A stretch of DNA of 64,000 bases, taken from contig NZ_MSFI01000009.1 of the NCBI RefSeq assembly GCF_001975785.1, positions 1 through 64,000 on the forward strand. Reading direction: 5' to 3'. Below are positions 38,778-49,426 of the stretch, in pieces. Source of the stretch: Domibacillus epiphyticus. GTDB lineage: Bacteria > Bacillota > Bacilli > Bacillales > Domibacillaceae. Made by a program: the position numbers and the translations under genes. The notes under the pieces were generated by a model. It had not been told where the DNA came from and did not search any database. It saw only the letters and a list, made by a program, of their open reading frames with translations. The stretch's first letter is position 1, and every line of letters begins with the position of its first letter.

Positions 38778-39106
38778 AAAACCACTCCCTCATCTTTTTT
38801 CCCTGAGGCATAACAACAGCAGTCGGCAGCAACAAAAACTTATCAAATGAATGAAGTGTCTCAGACATCTCCTTTGCAATATAGTGTAAAGTGTCTGACA
38901 ATTAAAGTGTACTGTATTTATTCATATTTTGCTAGAAAAAAAGCTGAATTTACAATATATTTACCTTTTTTTCATGATCTTATCCCTTAAACCGGAAAAA
39001 AACATCATTTATAAAATATATACAGAAAATTCACAATCATTCTTTCAGCGTCAAAATTGGTTTGTAAAACAGATCCATTGTAAACTATAAATATGGGGGG
39101 AGTCAC
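38778..39106. other. Intergenic region between ytzE and pepV
   Basis: This 329-nt AT-rich stretch has no convincing gene. A 49-codon minus-strand frame (start ATG 38868) overlaps ytzE in another frame and is doubtful. A possible pepV promoter is TTGTAA (39061) with TATAAA (39085). Similar TCAGACACTT / TCTGAGACACTT segments occur twice on the minus strand near 38860-38900. Confidence 0.4.
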
Positions 39107-40522
39107 ATGAACAAAATGAACTGGATGGACGAAATACTTAAACGACGTGATGATTTTACAGCGGATCTTCAAAAACTCATTCAAATTCCGAGTGTTAAAA
39201 GTGAAGAGGAAAAAAATGAGAAAGAAGCACCATTCGGGAAGCAGGTAAAAGAAGCGCTCGATTATATGATAACACTCGCGGAAAAAGATGGGTTTCAAGT
39301 AAAAAATATAGATAATGTCGCAGGCCATATAGAAATGGGAGAAGGGGATGAATTAATCGGTATCTTATGCCATGTCGATGTTGTCCCCGAAGGAGACGGC
39401 TGGACGCGTGAACCGTTCGGTGGTGAACTAGAATCAGGGAAAATATTCGGCCGTGGGGCGATTGATGATAAAGGACCGACGATGGCTGCTTATTATGCAA
39501 TGAAAATGGTGAAGGAACTCGGCATTCCACTTGAAAAGCGGGTTCGGATGATTGTCGGTACTGATGAAGAAAGCGACTGGCTTTGCGTTGATCGCTATTT
39601 TAAAACGGAAGAAATGCCGGATGTCGGCTTTGCTCCAGATGCTGATTTTCCAATTATTTTTGCGGAAAAAGGGATTGCTGATGTACAAATTGATATGCAG
39701 GTGCCGCCGCCGGGTTTAGCGGATGTAGTCATGACGTTATTTGATTCAGGACGCAGGTATAATATGGTGCCCGATTTTGCCCGTGCCTCTTTAGTAATTG
39801 ATCAAAATCATACACTATTCTTGCAAAGTTACACAGAATATATAGAAGAGAACAATTTGAATGGCAGTTATCACATTGACAGCGGTGTTGTTGTGCTTGA
39901 AATAAACGGCCGATCTGCCCATGCAATGGAGCCCGATCTCGGCCAAAATGCTGCGTTGTCTTTAGCGGCATTTTTAAGCAGGCAGCATCTTGATAGGGCT
40001 TCGGCCGCATATATACAATTTATACTGCGTTATTTTGAAGGTGATACACGCGGCCGGGCGCTAGGTATAGCTGCAACAGACGAGGAAATGGGCGATGTAA
40101 CAGTGAACGCAGCCATTTTTCGCTATGAAAAAGAGAAATTGGCTCAAATCGGTGTTAATATCCGATATCCAGTTTCATTCCCATTTGATAATGAAATGAT
40201 ATCGCTAAAGGAACGAATCGAAAAAGAATGGGCCTCCATACAAATTGTTTCAAATAGTGAACCTCATTACGTGAACCCGAATGATCCGTTTATCGAAACA
40301 CTGAAACGTGTGTATGAGGAGGAAACAGGGAAAAAATCTGAACTGCTGTCGATCGGGGGAGGAACGTATGCAAGGGCTCTTAAAAGAGGTGTCGCATTTG
40401 GTGCACTGTTCCCTGGCAGACCGGACGTGGCTCATCAAAAAGACGAATACGCCTTTTTAGGAGATCTGTTACAAGCCGCCTCCATTTATGCCCGTACGAT
40501 TGTGGAACTAGCAGGGAAATAA
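39107..40522 (+). CDS. pepV: Dipeptidase PepV
   Basis: A 471-aa M20-family metallopeptidase for dipeptides. First metal motif GILCHVDVVPEG, bridging Asp in GRGAIDDKGP, and catalytic Glu in GTDEESDW are visible, plus the large lid domain of the PepV type. ATG with GGGGGGAG. Equivalent to B. subtilis ytjP. Confidence 0.95.
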   Translation: MNKMNWMDEILKRRDDFTADLQKLIQIPSVKSEEEKNEKEAPFGKQVKEALDYMITLAEKDGFQVKNIDNVAGHIEMGEGDELIGILCHVDVVPEGDGWTREPFGGELESGKIFGRGAIDDKGPTMAAYYAMKMVKELGIPLEKRVRMIVGTDEESDWLCVDRYFKTEEMPDVGFAPDADFPIIFAEKGIADVQIDMQVPPPGLADVVMTLFDSGRRYNMVPDFARASLVIDQNHTLFLQSYTEYIEENNLNGSYHIDSGVVVLEINGRSAHAMEPDLGQNAALSLAAFLSRQHLDRASAAYIQFILRYFEGDTRGRALGIAATDEEMGDVTVNAAIFRYEKEKLAQIGVNIRYPVSFPFDNEMISLKERIEKEWASIQIVSNSEPHYVNPNDPFIETLKRVYEEETGKKSELLSIGGGTYARALKRGVAFGALFPGRPDVAHQKDEYAFLGDLLQAASIYARTIVELAGK

Positions 40523-40537
40523 ACGTGAATAGACTTT

Positions 40538-40578
40538 ATAAAAAAAATTCCCGCCTCTTCGTTTTATAGGCGGGATTA
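40538..40578 (-). terminator. Terminator of ytkP
   Basis: Stem CCCGCCT/AGGCGGG (40550-40574); on the minus strand it is followed by eight T. The plus side lacks a T run. Confidence 0.85.
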
Positions 40579-40587
40579 CAGTATAGC

Positions 40588-41520
40588 TTATTCATATTGA
40601 AAGACGTCAGTTGACAAGTATCGTTCACCGGTATCTGGCGCAATACAGATCACGATATCGTCTTTCGTCAATGTTTTTGCCACTTCAATGGCCGCAAAAC
40701 AAGTAGCACCGCCTGAAGGACCGATTAAAATGCCTTCTTCAGCAGCTAACCTGCGTGTAATATTATATGCATCGTCATCTTCAATTTTAAAGATCGAGTT
40801 GTATACCTCTGTGTTGAGCGTTTTTGGTACAAAGCCGGGACTTGTGCCGACAAGCTTATGCTTACCGGGCTTGCCGCCAGATAAAACAGGTGATCCAGCT
40901 GGCTCAACGACGTGAACAGTTAAATCTGGATACTGTTTTTTTAATTCTTCGCCTGTACCGGTAATTGTTCCGCCTGTACCCGCACTCGCGATAAATGAGG
41001 CGAAATTTTTGCCAATTTGATTAACTGCGTCAATAATTTCAGCCGCAGTTGTTTCACGGTGGGCATCCGGATTTGCCGGGTTGTCAAATTGCATCGGGAT
41101 AAAACTTCCAGGTATTTCTTCGGCGAGTTCAATCGCTTTTTTGATAGAGCCGGGCATTTTTTCATCCCCTGGAGTTAACACGACTTCAGCACCGTATGCT
41201 CTTAAAATGTTGATCCGTTCTTTTGTCATTGTATCGGGCATGACAAGAATCGATTTGTATCCGCGCGCGGCAGCATTCATGGCGATGCCGATGCCGGTAT
41301 TTCCGCTCGTTGGTTCAATAATTGTTGCACCCGGTTTCAGTTTCCCTGATTTTTCTGCTTCAACGATCATATTATAAGCAGCGCGGTCTTTTACGCTTTT
41401 GCTTGGATTATAAAATTCCAATTTCACATAGACGTCTGCTCCATCTTCAGGTGACAGACGCTGTAATTTGACGACAGGTGTATCGCCGATCAAATTGGCT
41501 ATATTATTTACTACTTTCAC
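40588..41520 (-). CDS. ytkP: Cysteine synthase family protein YtkP
   Basis: A 310-aa PLP fold type II enzyme of the CysK/CBS group. PLP lysine in NPSKSVKDRAA (about residue 43), TSGNTGIGIA, SAGTGGTITG phosphate loop and LIGPSGGA are all intact, so it should be active as O-acetylserine sulfhydrylase or on a related substrate. GTG start, 6 nt after AAAGGGTG. Synteny says YtkP rather than the main CysK. Confidence 0.92.
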   Translation of the reverse strand: MKVVNNIANLIGDTPVVKLQRLSPEDGADVYVKLEFYNPSKSVKDRAAYNMIVEAEKSGKLKPGATIIEPTSGNTGIGIAMNAAARGYKSILVMPDTMTKERINILRAYGAEVVLTPGDEKMPGSIKKAIELAEEIPGSFIPMQFDNPANPDAHRETTAAEIIDAVNQIGKNFASFIASAGTGGTITGTGEELKKQYPDLTVHVVEPAGSPVLSGGKPGKHKLVGTSPGFVPKTLNTEVYNSIFKIEDDDAYNITRRLAAEEGILIGPSGGATCFAAIEVAKTLTKDDIVICIAPDTGERYLSTDVFQYE

Positions 41521-41671
41521 TTATGTCACCCTTTCTATTTCTTTATATTAAACCATATCACTCTTATAAATCCAATGAATATACACAGATTAAAAATATC
41601 ATGATCATTCTGTTCTACATTATTTTTGTTAAACAAAAGAAAGAATTTGGACGAAATAAGGAGTGGAGAAA

Positions 41672-42226
41672 ATGAAGTCGAAACCTCATTATTTTTTTGC
41701 TGTTGTCATACCTGATGATGTGAAAAAAACCATTTATCACGAGATGAAACGGCGTCAATTTCCATTTAAGCGTTTTACTCACCCCGATGATTATCATATT
41801 ACACTGTCATTTATCGGGGCAGCAGAAGAAAATGCTCTTCTGGAAGCTTGCACACTTATTAAACAAAAGTTACTAAATGAACGGCCTTTTCAAGTAACGC
41901 TGTCATCATTTCATACGTTTGGCACCCCGTTATCTCCCCGCATTTTCTGGGTGGGAATGGATGAATCTGAAGCACTTTACCGTCTTCAGTCACACGTGGC
42001 GGACGCGTGTCGTAAAGCAGGCTTCATACTTGATAAAAAACCATTCCGTCCTCATGTGACTACAGCAAGAAAGTGGATTGGAGAGGGTCCGTATAAACCT
42101 GGTTCCGAACCGGAGTGGCCGTCTTTTCAGATAAATGAAGTTGCCTTGTATGAAACGAACAGTATGAATGAACCGCGATATACAAAAAAATGGTCGCATT
42201 TCTTAAACTTGAGGAAAGAGGAATAA
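41672..42226 (+). CDS. thpR: RNA 2',3'-cyclic phosphodiesterase ThpR (YtlP)
   Basis: A 184-aa 2H phosphoesterase with both HxTx motifs, HITL (about residue 45) and HVTT (about residue 130). It opens 2',3'-cyclic phosphate RNA ends. ATG 41672, 8 nt after AAGGAG; GTG 41663 overlaps that site. ytlQ follows 3 nt later. Confidence 0.93.
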   Translation: MKSKPHYFFAVVIPDDVKKTIYHEMKRRQFPFKRFTHPDDYHITLSFIGAAEENALLEACTLIKQKLLNERPFQVTLSSFHTFGTPLSPRIFWVGMDESEALYRLQSHVADACRKAGFILDKKPFRPHVTTARKWIGEGPYKPGSEPEWPSFQINEVALYETNSMNEPRYTKKWSHFLNLRKEE

Positions 42227-42229
42227 TGC

Positions 42230-43192
42230 ATGGCGCAATTAATTAAACTACAAAATTACATATCACGATATGAAAACGATCTCTTCCATTATCCAGCGCG
42301 CTACGTCCGTTTGAAAAAACAGGAATGGGAAAAGTTTTACGCGAACTGGGAACGTCAAAAAAGAGAACCTTTTTCCGAACCTGCACAATTGGAAGACAAC
42401 TGGATGATTGAACCGGAAAAAGAAAAAGTCGGTTTGTTTCGATCGTTGTTTTCTAAAAAAGAACGTTCGATTCCAGAAGAGGAGATGACAGTCCAGGAGA
42501 CAGAAGAAGAAACCATGTTTTCGATTAACGAAACAGAATCAAAAATGTTGTACACAGAAGATGATGCAAAGAAGCTGTTTGTAGAAAAAATGTATCACTT
42601 CCAAGTGAAATGGGCGAGTTCTACACTTCTCCATAAGTCGCCGCTTGATCATAAATATTTTGTCGATGAACGGTTGAAATTTTTGCTGAAAAGGCTGCCT
42701 GATACATTTCTTGTTTTGTACGAGCCGGTTTTTCGTTTGCAAAAGGCGGTTGTTGAACTGGATGTTGTCATCATTACTCCGGTAGAAGTATGGTGTATTA
42801 CCTTTTTAGAAGATCAAAATAACGCTGTCTTTGCAGGTGCGCCGGAACGATTTTGGACGAAACGATTCAGCAATAAGGAAACGAGGATCCTAAGCCCAAT
42901 CGTACCGCTTTCCCGAACGGAAACGCTAGTTAAGAAACTTTTGCACCATGAAAAAATTGAGATCCCTGTTCGAAAAGCAATATTATCGCGAAATGGCTAT
43001 ATTGATTATCCCGGTGCGCCGGCCGATATTGAATATATTGATAAACGTACATTCGACAGCTGGTTTCAACACATGCGGACCATGTCATCACCGCTTAAAA
43101 CGAATCAGCTGAAAGCAGCAAAAGCATTACTAGACCACGCAGACACAATCAGCATCCGCCGCCCAGAATGGGAAGAGGAGGAATCCCAATGA
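42230..43192 (+). CDS. ytlQ: YtlQ, NERD-like protein of unknown function
   Basis: A 320-aa protein. Residues about 180-215 (ELDVVIITPVEVWCITFLE) resemble the catalytic strand of the nuclease-related NERD domain, and an acidic, charged linker lies near residues 60-110. No membrane segment. It overlaps the pullulanase gene by 4 nt. Function unknown; nuclease activity is a guess from the weak motif. Confidence 0.8.
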   Translation: MAQLIKLQNYISRYENDLFHYPARYVRLKKQEWEKFYANWERQKREPFSEPAQLEDNWMIEPEKEKVGLFRSLFSKKERSIPEEEMTVQETEEETMFSINETESKMLYTEDDAKKLFVEKMYHFQVKWASSTLLHKSPLDHKYFVDERLKFLLKRLPDTFLVLYEPVFRLQKAVVELDVVIITPVEVWCITFLEDQNNAVFAGAPERFWTKRFSNKETRILSPIVPLSRTETLVKKLLHHEKIEIPVRKAILSRNGYIDYPGAPADIEYIDKRTFDSWFQHMRTMSSPLKTNQLKAAKALLDHADTISIRRPEWEEEESQ

Positions 43193-45324
43193 TTAACACC
43201 CGTCCATTTCATGCATATTTGGACAAATTAAATGAAGTGACCATTCTTTTGCCAAAGCATTATTATAATGGACAATCTGCTTCTTTTTATCTTGAGAGCG
43301 GGCATGTTGTAACGAGAATGACAATTGTTGAAAAGCAGGAACTTGATACAACGGTAAAATACGTCTGCCGATCCCAAGAAATACCGGATTTCGGTAGAGA
43401 GCATGTCATTCTTGATGAACGATTGATGCGGACAGACCTTCAGATGGGTGCGGTCATTCGTACGGAAGAGTTTGATCAATTATTTTACTACGACGGAGAA
43501 CTCGGTGCGATATACTCGAATGAACAAACAACCTTTCGTGTTTGGGCGCCAACTGCAACGGAAGCATTTGTGAAATTTAAAGAAAAAGCGGACAGCCCGC
43601 TTCGCTATATTCCGATGGAACGAGGTGCGTCAGGCACATTTGAGGCTGTGCTTAACGAAGATACGGAAGGGTATTTTTATCACTACCAGGTCCGTATTAA
43701 TAACGTGTGGCATGAAGCTGTCGATCCATACGCAAAAATGGTGTCTGTACACAGTGAGTGGGCGAGAGTTGTCAATCTAGAAAATATGGATGTTCCAAAG
43801 CATTCATTGCCGCCGTTTTCTTCACCGCTGGATGCGGTGATTTATGAAGCGTCAATCCGGGACTTGTCCGTTCAGCCCGAAAGCGGTATTAAAAGACGGG
43901 GAATGTATGCAGGGTTGGCGGAAGAAGGAACCCAAAGCCCAGATGGACAGCCAACAGGATTGGATTATGTGGCATCACTCGGGATCACACACATTCAATT
44001 TTTGCCATTTTTTGATTTTTTCGGAGTATCGGATATTGATTCATCTGCGAACTATAACTGGGGCTACAACCCGCTTTTTTTTAATGTACCTGAAGGCAGT
44101 TTTAGTACGGATCCGTCCGATTTATACGCTCGGTCCCTTGAATTAAAAAAAATGATTGAAGCGTTTCATAAAAAAGGGATTCGCGTCATTATGGATGTAG
44201 TGTATAATCATGTTTTTGTCCGGGAAACTTCTTCATTTGAACGTCTTGTACCGGGTTACTTTTTTCGTCATGGATCAGACGGGATGCCATCGAATGGTTC
44301 AGGCTGCGGCAATGATTTTGCTTCTGAGCGGAAAATGGCTCGGAAATTCATATTGGAGTCTCTTCAGTATTGGCTTACAGCGTATAATCTGGACGGCTTT
44401 CGCTTTGACTTAATGGGACTGTTGGATGTGGAAACGATGCAGGAAGTAGTGAAACAAGTTCGTGAACATAAACAGGGAGCCATTATATTAGGAGAAGGCT
44501 GGGATTTAAACACAGCTCTTCCATCAGAGAAAAAAGCAACAATTCAGAATGAGCAGCAGCTACCGGAAGCAGCGTTTTTTAACGATCGTTTTCGTGACTC
44601 CATTAAAGGAAGCACATTTCAGTTATTTGAAACGGGGTTTGCGTTTGGCAATAACCAATTGATGGATCGAGCATTTGCCGCTTTTACTGCAAATGCAGGC
44701 TGTGCCGGGGGCGACCGTCTATTTCATTCACCGGTGCAATCTGTAAACTATGTAGAGTGTCACGATAATTATACGCTCTGGGATAAACTTGAAGCGTGTT
44801 TCCCTGGTGATTTGCTACAAAATAAACGAAAGCACCGTCTCGCTACAGCATTTGTTTTATTGTCACAGGGCATTCCGTTTTTGCATGCGGGGCAGGAATT
44901 TTGCCGCACGAAACATGGTGTTGAAAACAGCTTTACGAGTTCGGATATCATTAACCAGATTGACTGGCGGCGCCGGGGTGAGTTTATCGACAATGTTGAC
45001 TACGTGAAACGATTAATCGCTTTACGAAAAAAACATGGCGCATTCCGGCTTCGTTCAGAAGAAGCAATCTGCTATCACATTGTTAAATGGCCATCTAATG
45101 CGGATACGCTTTCCATATGGTTAAAGGATGTTGGCGCGTACGGTGAGTGGCATGACCTTCTTCTTTCATTTAATGCTGGCGCATCGGTATCAAGTTTTTC
45201 GCTTCCTGATGGTGAACTATGGAGTCAAATTGTGTCCGGTTCAAAAGCAGAAGTTACGCCATTTGAAACAGAACTGTCAACCGGACATGTGGATGGATTT
45301 AGCTGTGCTGTTTTTGTCCGGTAG
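43189..45324 (+). CDS. pulA: Type I pullulanase (AmyX/PulA)
   Basis: A 711-aa glycogen/amylopectin debranching enzyme. CBM48-type N-terminal modules, the type I signature NYNWGYNP (about residues 283-290), nucleophile Asp407 in GFRFDLMG, acid/base Glu436 in LGEGWD and ECHDNY. No signal peptide, so intracellular, where it can debranch glycogen made by the glg operon. ATG 43189 after GGAGGAAT, overlapping ytlQ. Confidence 0.95.
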   Translation: MINTRPFHAYLDKLNEVTILLPKHYYNGQSASFYLESGHVVTRMTIVEKQELDTTVKYVCRSQEIPDFGREHVILDERLMRTDLQMGAVIRTEEFDQLFYYDGELGAIYSNEQTTFRVWAPTATEAFVKFKEKADSPLRYIPMERGASGTFEAVLNEDTEGYFYHYQVRINNVWHEAVDPYAKMVSVHSEWARVVNLENMDVPKHSLPPFSSPLDAVIYEASIRDLSVQPESGIKRRGMYAGLAEEGTQSPDGQPTGLDYVASLGITHIQFLPFFDFFGVSDIDSSANYNWGYNPLFFNVPEGSFSTDPSDLYARSLELKKMIEAFHKKGIRVIMDVVYNHVFVRETSSFERLVPGYFFRHGSDGMPSNGSGCGNDFASERKMARKFILESLQYWLTAYNLDGFRFDLMGLLDVETMQEVVKQVREHKQGAIILGEGWDLNTALPSEKKATIQNEQQLPEAAFFNDRFRDSIKGSTFQLFETGFAFGNNQLMDRAFAAFTANAGCAGGDRLFHSPVQSVNYVECHDNYTLWDKLEACFPGDLLQNKRKHRLATAFVLLSQGIPFLHAGQEFCRTKHGVENSFTSSDIINQIDWRRRGEFIDNVDYVKRLIALRKKHGAFRLRSEEAICYHIVKWPSNADTLSIWLKDVGAYGEWHDLLLSFNAGASVSSFSLPDGELWSQIVSGSKAEVTPFETELSTGHVDGFSCAVFVR

Positions 45325-45391
45325 TTTCTTGTCGAATTGAGCTGGCAGAAACCTCTTTTTCATGGTACAATACTTCATACGATAACAGGAA

Positions 45392-45440
45392 CGTAAAAAG
45401 ACAGCGATTGTTTTTCGAAGCGGCTGCTGTCTTTTTTTTA
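45392..45440 (+). terminator. Hairpin-T-run after pulA, ahead of ytmP
   Basis: AAAAAGACAGC pairs with GCTGTCTTTTT (45395-45436), closed over a 20-nt loop, followed by more T. It ends only 18 nt before the ytmP start, so it may end pulA mRNA or attenuate ytmP. Confidence 0.75.
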
Positions 45441-45457
45441 TGAAAAGGTGAGACATT

Positions 45458-46285
45458 GTGGAACATTTTCTTGGCAGAGACTGGGAGATCACGCCGGCAG
45501 GAGGCGTAACCGGCAAAGCATTTTTTGCTAGACATGGGGGAAAAGAGCTGTTTTTAAAACGGAACTCTTCGCCTTTTCTTGCTATGCTTTCAGCAGAAGG
45601 AATCGTTCCGAAACTTGTCTGGACGAAGCGCCTTGAAAATGGTGATGTCATTTCCGCACAGCATTGGATGAATGGGCGTGAACTGGCTCCGGATGAAATG
45701 GAGTCTGGAAGGGTCGCAAGATTAATGGGGAAAATCCATTCATCGAATCCCCTGTTATCCATGCTAAAGCGGCTTGGAAAAAAGCCCTTTTTGCCATCGA
45801 TGATGCTTCATGAAATTCATTCACGTGTCGATGTTTTATATACGCATCCGGATATAGCAGCGGCAGTAAGGTTTCTCGAAACGCAGCTGCCATCTGTGCC
45901 GGAAACACAGTTTGTCGTTTGCCATGGGGATGTTAATCACCATAACTGGCTTTTATCTGACGAAGACGAGCTTTTTTTAATTGACTGGGACGGTGCAATG
46001 ATTGCCGACCCGGCGATGGATATTGGCACACTTCTGTTTGGCTACGTTGAACGGGAGAAATGGTCTGACTGGCTTTATGAATATGGTATTGAATTGACAC
46101 CGTCTTTTTATAGACGGATGAAATGGTACGCAGCTGCGCAGATGCTTTTATGGATTGAATGGAACCGGGAAAAAAGCCGCTTTCATGACATGAATAGAAT
46201 CATTGCTGCACTGCACCGGTTGATGATTGATGATAAGAATTTATTTGGAAATGGAGAGACAAAGCACGATGCGTTTAAGAAATAA
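45458..46285 (+). CDS. ytmP: YtmP, choline/aminoglycoside kinase-like phosphotransferase
   Basis: A 275-aa APH/choline kinase fold protein. Catalytic loop [10 protein letters not shown] (about residues 154-163) and metal motif LIDWDGA are intact. Substrate unknown; not evidently an antibiotic resistance enzyme given its conserved place in Bacillus chromosomes. GTG start with AAGGTGAG. It overlaps trmB by 17 nt. Confidence 0.9.
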   Translation: MEHFLGRDWEITPAGGVTGKAFFARHGGKELFLKRNSSPFLAMLSAEGIVPKLVWTKRLENGDVISAQHWMNGRELAPDEMESGRVARLMGKIHSSNPLLSMLKRLGKKPFLPSMMLHEIHSRVDVLYTHPDIAAAVRFLETQLPSVPETQFVVCHGDVNHHNWLLSDEDELFLIDWDGAMIADPAMDIGTLLFGYVEREKWSDWLYEYGIELTPSFYRRMKWYAAAQMLLWIEWNREKSRFHDMNRIIAALHRLMIDDKNLFGNGETKHDAFKK

Positions 46286-46934
46286 ACCGTGGGCACGTGA
46301 AAAAATTAATGCTCATCCACAATTTATTATCCCTGAACCGTCCAAAGTAAAAGGACGCTGGCAAGAAGTGTTTGGCAACGACAACCCAATTCATATTGAA
46401 GTGGGAAGCGGAAAAGGGCAATTTGTTGCAGGTATGGCGAAACAAAATCCTGATGTTAACTATATCGGTATTGAGCTGTATGAGAGTGTTATCATCACCG
46501 CGCTTGATCGTTTAATTGAAGCAGATTTGCCAAATGTTAAGCTTTTAAATGTAGATGGATCCGATCTTCTCGATTATTTTGAAAAAGGTGAAGTAGGACG
46601 AGTTTACTTGAACTTTTCAGACCCGTGGCCGAAAACGCGGCACGCAAAGCGCCGTTTAACGTATAAGTCATTTTTGAATTTGTATGAAACGATTATGCCG
46701 GAAGGCGGCGAAGTTCATTTTAAAACAGACAACCAGGGGCTTTTTGAATACTCATTAAAAAGCTTTTCGGAATACGGCATGCTGCTTACGTTTGTCAGCC
46801 TTGATCTTCATAAGAGCGCTTTTGAAGGCAACGTAATGACAGAATACGAAGAAAAATTTTCTTTAAAAGGACAGCGCATTTACCGGTCGGAAGCGAGATT
46901 CAAACCTGCACACATAAAAAGCTCAAACGGTTAA
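46269..46934 (+). CDS. trmB: tRNA (guanine46-N7)-methyltransferase TrmB
   Basis: A 221-aa class I methyltransferase for m7G46 in t[12 protein letters not shown] is the SAM loop, and [14 protein letters not shown] is the TrmB signature. ATG 46269 gives the usual MRLRNKPWA start; the longer frame is inside ytmP. Confidence 0.96.
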   Translation: MRLRNKPWAREKINAHPQFIIPEPSKVKGRWQEVFGNDNPIHIEVGSGKGQFVAGMAKQNPDVNYIGIELYESVIITALDRLIEADLPNVKLLNVDGSDLLDYFEKGEVGRVYLNFSDPWPKTRHAKRRLTYKSFLNLYETIMPEGGEVHFKTDNQGLFEYSLKSFSEYGMLLTFVSLDLHKSAFEGNVMTEYEEKFSLKGQRIYRSEARFKPAHIKSSNG

Positions 46935-46952
46935 CCGTTTGAGCTTTTTTTA
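46914..46952. terminator. Bidirectional terminator, trmB/PepSY gene
   Basis: A 15-bp stem AAAAAGCTCAAACGG with its complement (46916-46949). The minus-strand gene ends within it. Confidence 0.94.
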
Positions 46953-47276
46953 TAAATTGACAGACTGTACGTTTAAAAGCGTACCTGTTTTGGCGTCCGC
47001 CGCAAATTCAAATTGTTCATTTCCTGTATCGCCAGGACGGGAAATTCCGCCTTTATATACTAATACACGAAATCCGTTATTTTCATACTCTTCGGGTTTC
47101 ATTTGAATCCAGGAGCCGTCCACAGGTCCATTTTGTTTAAAGGTTTCTTTTATTTGCTTTAATACTTTTTCAGGCGGCACGTTCATCGATTCGGAAGTTT
47201 GCTTTTGAATAAGAAAGGCTGCTGCTGCTCCAGCGGCTGCACCGATCAAAAAAGCTGTACGATCGCACTTTTTCAT
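46950..47276 (-). CDS. Small PepSY-like membrane-anchored protein
   Basis: A 108-aa protein with an N-terminal hydrophobic, alanine-rich segment (TAFLIGAAAGAAAAFLI) that acts as signal anchor. The remainder looks like one PepSY-type domain (EKVLKQIKETFKQ ... GFRVLVYKGG ... FEFAADAKTGTLL). Function unknown, probably on the outer face of the membrane. ATG after GGGGGATG. Confidence 0.82.
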   Translation of the reverse strand: MKKCDRTAFLIGAAAGAAAAFLIQKQTSESMNVPPEKVLKQIKETFKQNGPVDGSWIQMKPEEYENNGFRVLVYKGGISRPGDTGNEQFEFAADAKTGTLLNVQSVNL

Positions 47277-47419
47277 AATTTCATCCCCCTGTTTCTCAAG
47301 TTATTTTCATTCAAGTATACAGGAAATCATCCGTTCAGAAAACAATAATGCGCTTCATTCCAAACTCCGGTCTATTTCCGTTATAATGAGGAAAATGAAA
47401 GAACGAGAGGGGACTTATC

Positions 47420-48490
47420 ATGAATCAAGAAACAAAAGCCATGTTTAAAACATTAACAGAGCTGCCAGGCGCACCTGGAAATGAACATGCGGTCCGTGCA
47501 TTTATGAAAAGAGAAATGGAGCCGTTTGTAGACTCAATCATTCAAGATGGCCTAGGCAGTTTGTTTGGTGTGAAAAGAGGAGTTGACAGCGGACCGCGCA
47601 TAATGGTTGCTGGACATATGGATGAAGTAGCGTTTATGGTGACGGCCATTACTGAAAATGGAATGATTCGCTTTCAGACACTTGGGGGCTGGTGGAATCA
47701 AACGATGCTTGCCCAACGTGTGCAAATTCTGACGAAAAAAGGCCCGGTAGAAGGTGTTATTTCATCGACACCTCCTCATTTATTGACGGAAGATCAGCGA
47801 AACAAACCAATGCAAATTAAAAACATGCAAATTGATATAGGCGCAGATGACAAGGCAGATGCTGAAGAGATCGGAATTAAACCAGGGCAGTCCATTTTGC
47901 CGGTATCAACGTTTACACCGCTTGCCAATCCAAAAAAAATCATGGCGAAAGCTTGGGACAACCGGTACGGATGCGGTCTGGCAATTGAACTGTTAAAAGA
48001 GCTTCATGGAAAAACATTGCCGAACATGTTATACTCCGGTGCAACTGTCCAGGAAGAAGTTGGACTGCGCGGTGCACAAACAGCTGCAAATTTAATTAAT
48101 CCAGACTTATTTTTTGCTCTTGATGCTAGTCCAGCGAATGATGCCTCTGGAGACAAAAAAGAATTTGGACAACTCGGCAAAGGCGTGTTGCTGCGTATTT
48201 TTGACCGCACGATGGTCACACATAGAGGGATGAGAGAATTTATTCTTGATACCGCAGAATCAAACAACATCCCATATCAGTATTTCGTTTCGCCGGGCGG
48301 GACGGATGCAGGACGTGTTCATACAACTGGAAACGGCGTGCCGAGCGCGGTCATCGGTATTTGTTCTCGTTACATTCATACCCATTCGTCGATTATTCAT
48401 ACAGATGATTACGATGCGGCAAAAGCATTGCTTGTCAAACTTGTGACATCCCTTGATGAGACAACCGTAAATACAATTAAAAATAGTTGA
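47420..48490 (+). CDS. ytoP: M42-family aminopeptidase YtoP
   Basis: A 356-aa glutamyl-aminopeptidase-like metallopeptidase. Metal ligands and catalytic residues lie in [30 protein letters not shown] and LDASPAND, with a late histidine in IHTHSSII. M42 enzymes form dodecameric tetrahedra. ATG after GAGGGGA; a TATAAT lies at 47382-47387. Confidence 0.94.
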   Translation: MNQETKAMFKTLTELPGAPGNEHAVRAFMKREMEPFVDSIIQDGLGSLFGVKRGVDSGPRIMVAGHMDEVAFMVTAITENGMIRFQTLGGWWNQTMLAQRVQILTKKGPVEGVISSTPPHLLTEDQRNKPMQIKNMQIDIGADDKADAEEIGIKPGQSILPVSTFTPLANPKKIMAKAWDNRYGCGLAIELLKELHGKTLPNMLYSGATVQEEVGLRGAQTAANLINPDLFFALDASPANDASGDKKEFGQLGKGVLLRIFDRTMVTHRGMREFILDTAESNNIPYQYFVSPGGTDAGRVHTTGNGVPSAVIGICSRYIHTHSSIIHTDDYDAAKALLVKLVTSLDETTVNTIKNS

Positions 48491-48508
48491 AAGAAGGTAT
48501 AACGTTTT

Positions 48509-49306
48509 ATGTCTATAATGAAACTCAAAAAAAAACTTGAGGAAGCTTTAAAAAAAGAGAACCGGACGATTGCTTTTGACCGCGAAAAAGAAGAAATGCG
48601 CGTTGAAAATAGCAATACGAAAAAAGGAGTAACTGTCGCACTTGGCGGTATACTAGCAAAATTCGAAGGAAATGTTGATAAAGCAGCAGAAGAAACGATT
48701 TATTATATAAATGAAGCGTTAAATGCGTTTGATGGAAGTGGAGGAAAGGAAGAAGAAAAGCGATTTTTTCCTGTAATTCGTGCGGCATCTTTCCCTGTAG
48801 AAGCAGAAGAAGGCGTTCCTTTGTTTTATGATGATCATACTGCAGAAACACGTATTTATTATGCGGTGGATCTAGGTTCAACATACCGGCTAATCGATAA
48901 AAAGTTCATGCAGAAGGAAAATTGGACTGCGGAGCAAATCCGTGAAATTGCCCGCTTTAATCTTCGTTCTCTTCCGCTTGAAATGAAGCAGGATACGGTG
49001 GCTGGAAATATTTTTTATTTTTTAAATTCTAATGATGGATATGATTCAAGCCGTATTTTAAATGATCGGTTTTTAAAAGAAATGAGCGAGAGAGTCGAGG
49101 GTGATATGACGGTTTCTGTACCGCATGGCGACGTGCTTATTATCGGCGATATTCGGAACGAAACAGGCTATGATATACTTGCCCAAATGGCGATGAGCTT
49201 TTTTGCCGCAGGCCGCGTCCCCATTACCGCACTTTCATTTATATATGAGGACGGTCACCTGGAGCCGGTCTTCATTATGGCGAAAAACCGTCCGCAAAAA
49301 GGCTGA
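48509..49306 (+). CDS. ytpQ: YtpQ, DUF1444 family protein
   Basis: A 265-aa soluble protein of the UPF0354/DUF1444 family, recognised by overall pattern ([48 protein letters not shown] split over its middle). Function unknown. ATG 48509 or 48518 are both possible. It sits 18 nt after ytoP. In B. subtilis ytpP and ytpR flank it; neither is seen here. Confidence 0.88.
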   Translation: MSIMKLKKKLEEALKKENRTIAFDREKEEMRVENSNTKKGVTVALGGILAKFEGNVDKAAEETIYYINEALNAFDGSGGKEEEKRFFPVIRAASFPVEAEEGVPLFYDDHTAETRIYYAVDLGSTYRLIDKKFMQKENWTAEQIREIARFNLRSLPLEMKQDTVAGNIFYFLNSNDGYDSSRILNDRFLKEMSERVEGDMTVSVPHGDVLIIGDIRNETGYDILAQMAMSFFAAGRVPITALSFIYEDGHLEPVFIMAKNRPQKG

Positions 49307-49426
49307 CTTCCTTTGCGGGCGGTCTTTTGTTCCCCCTATCTATTTTCCCAAAATTCCGTTTTTCTGTTAACAAATCTCACTTTGCTGTTACAATAAAAAG
49401 ACATCAACTAGAAAGAGTGGATAAGG

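Noticed and set aside
38719-38901. 60-codon minus-strand frame upstream of ytzE
   Set aside because: It overlaps the first 20 codons of ytzE in another frame, and its AAAGGAG lies directly against the inner ATG, too close for initiation.
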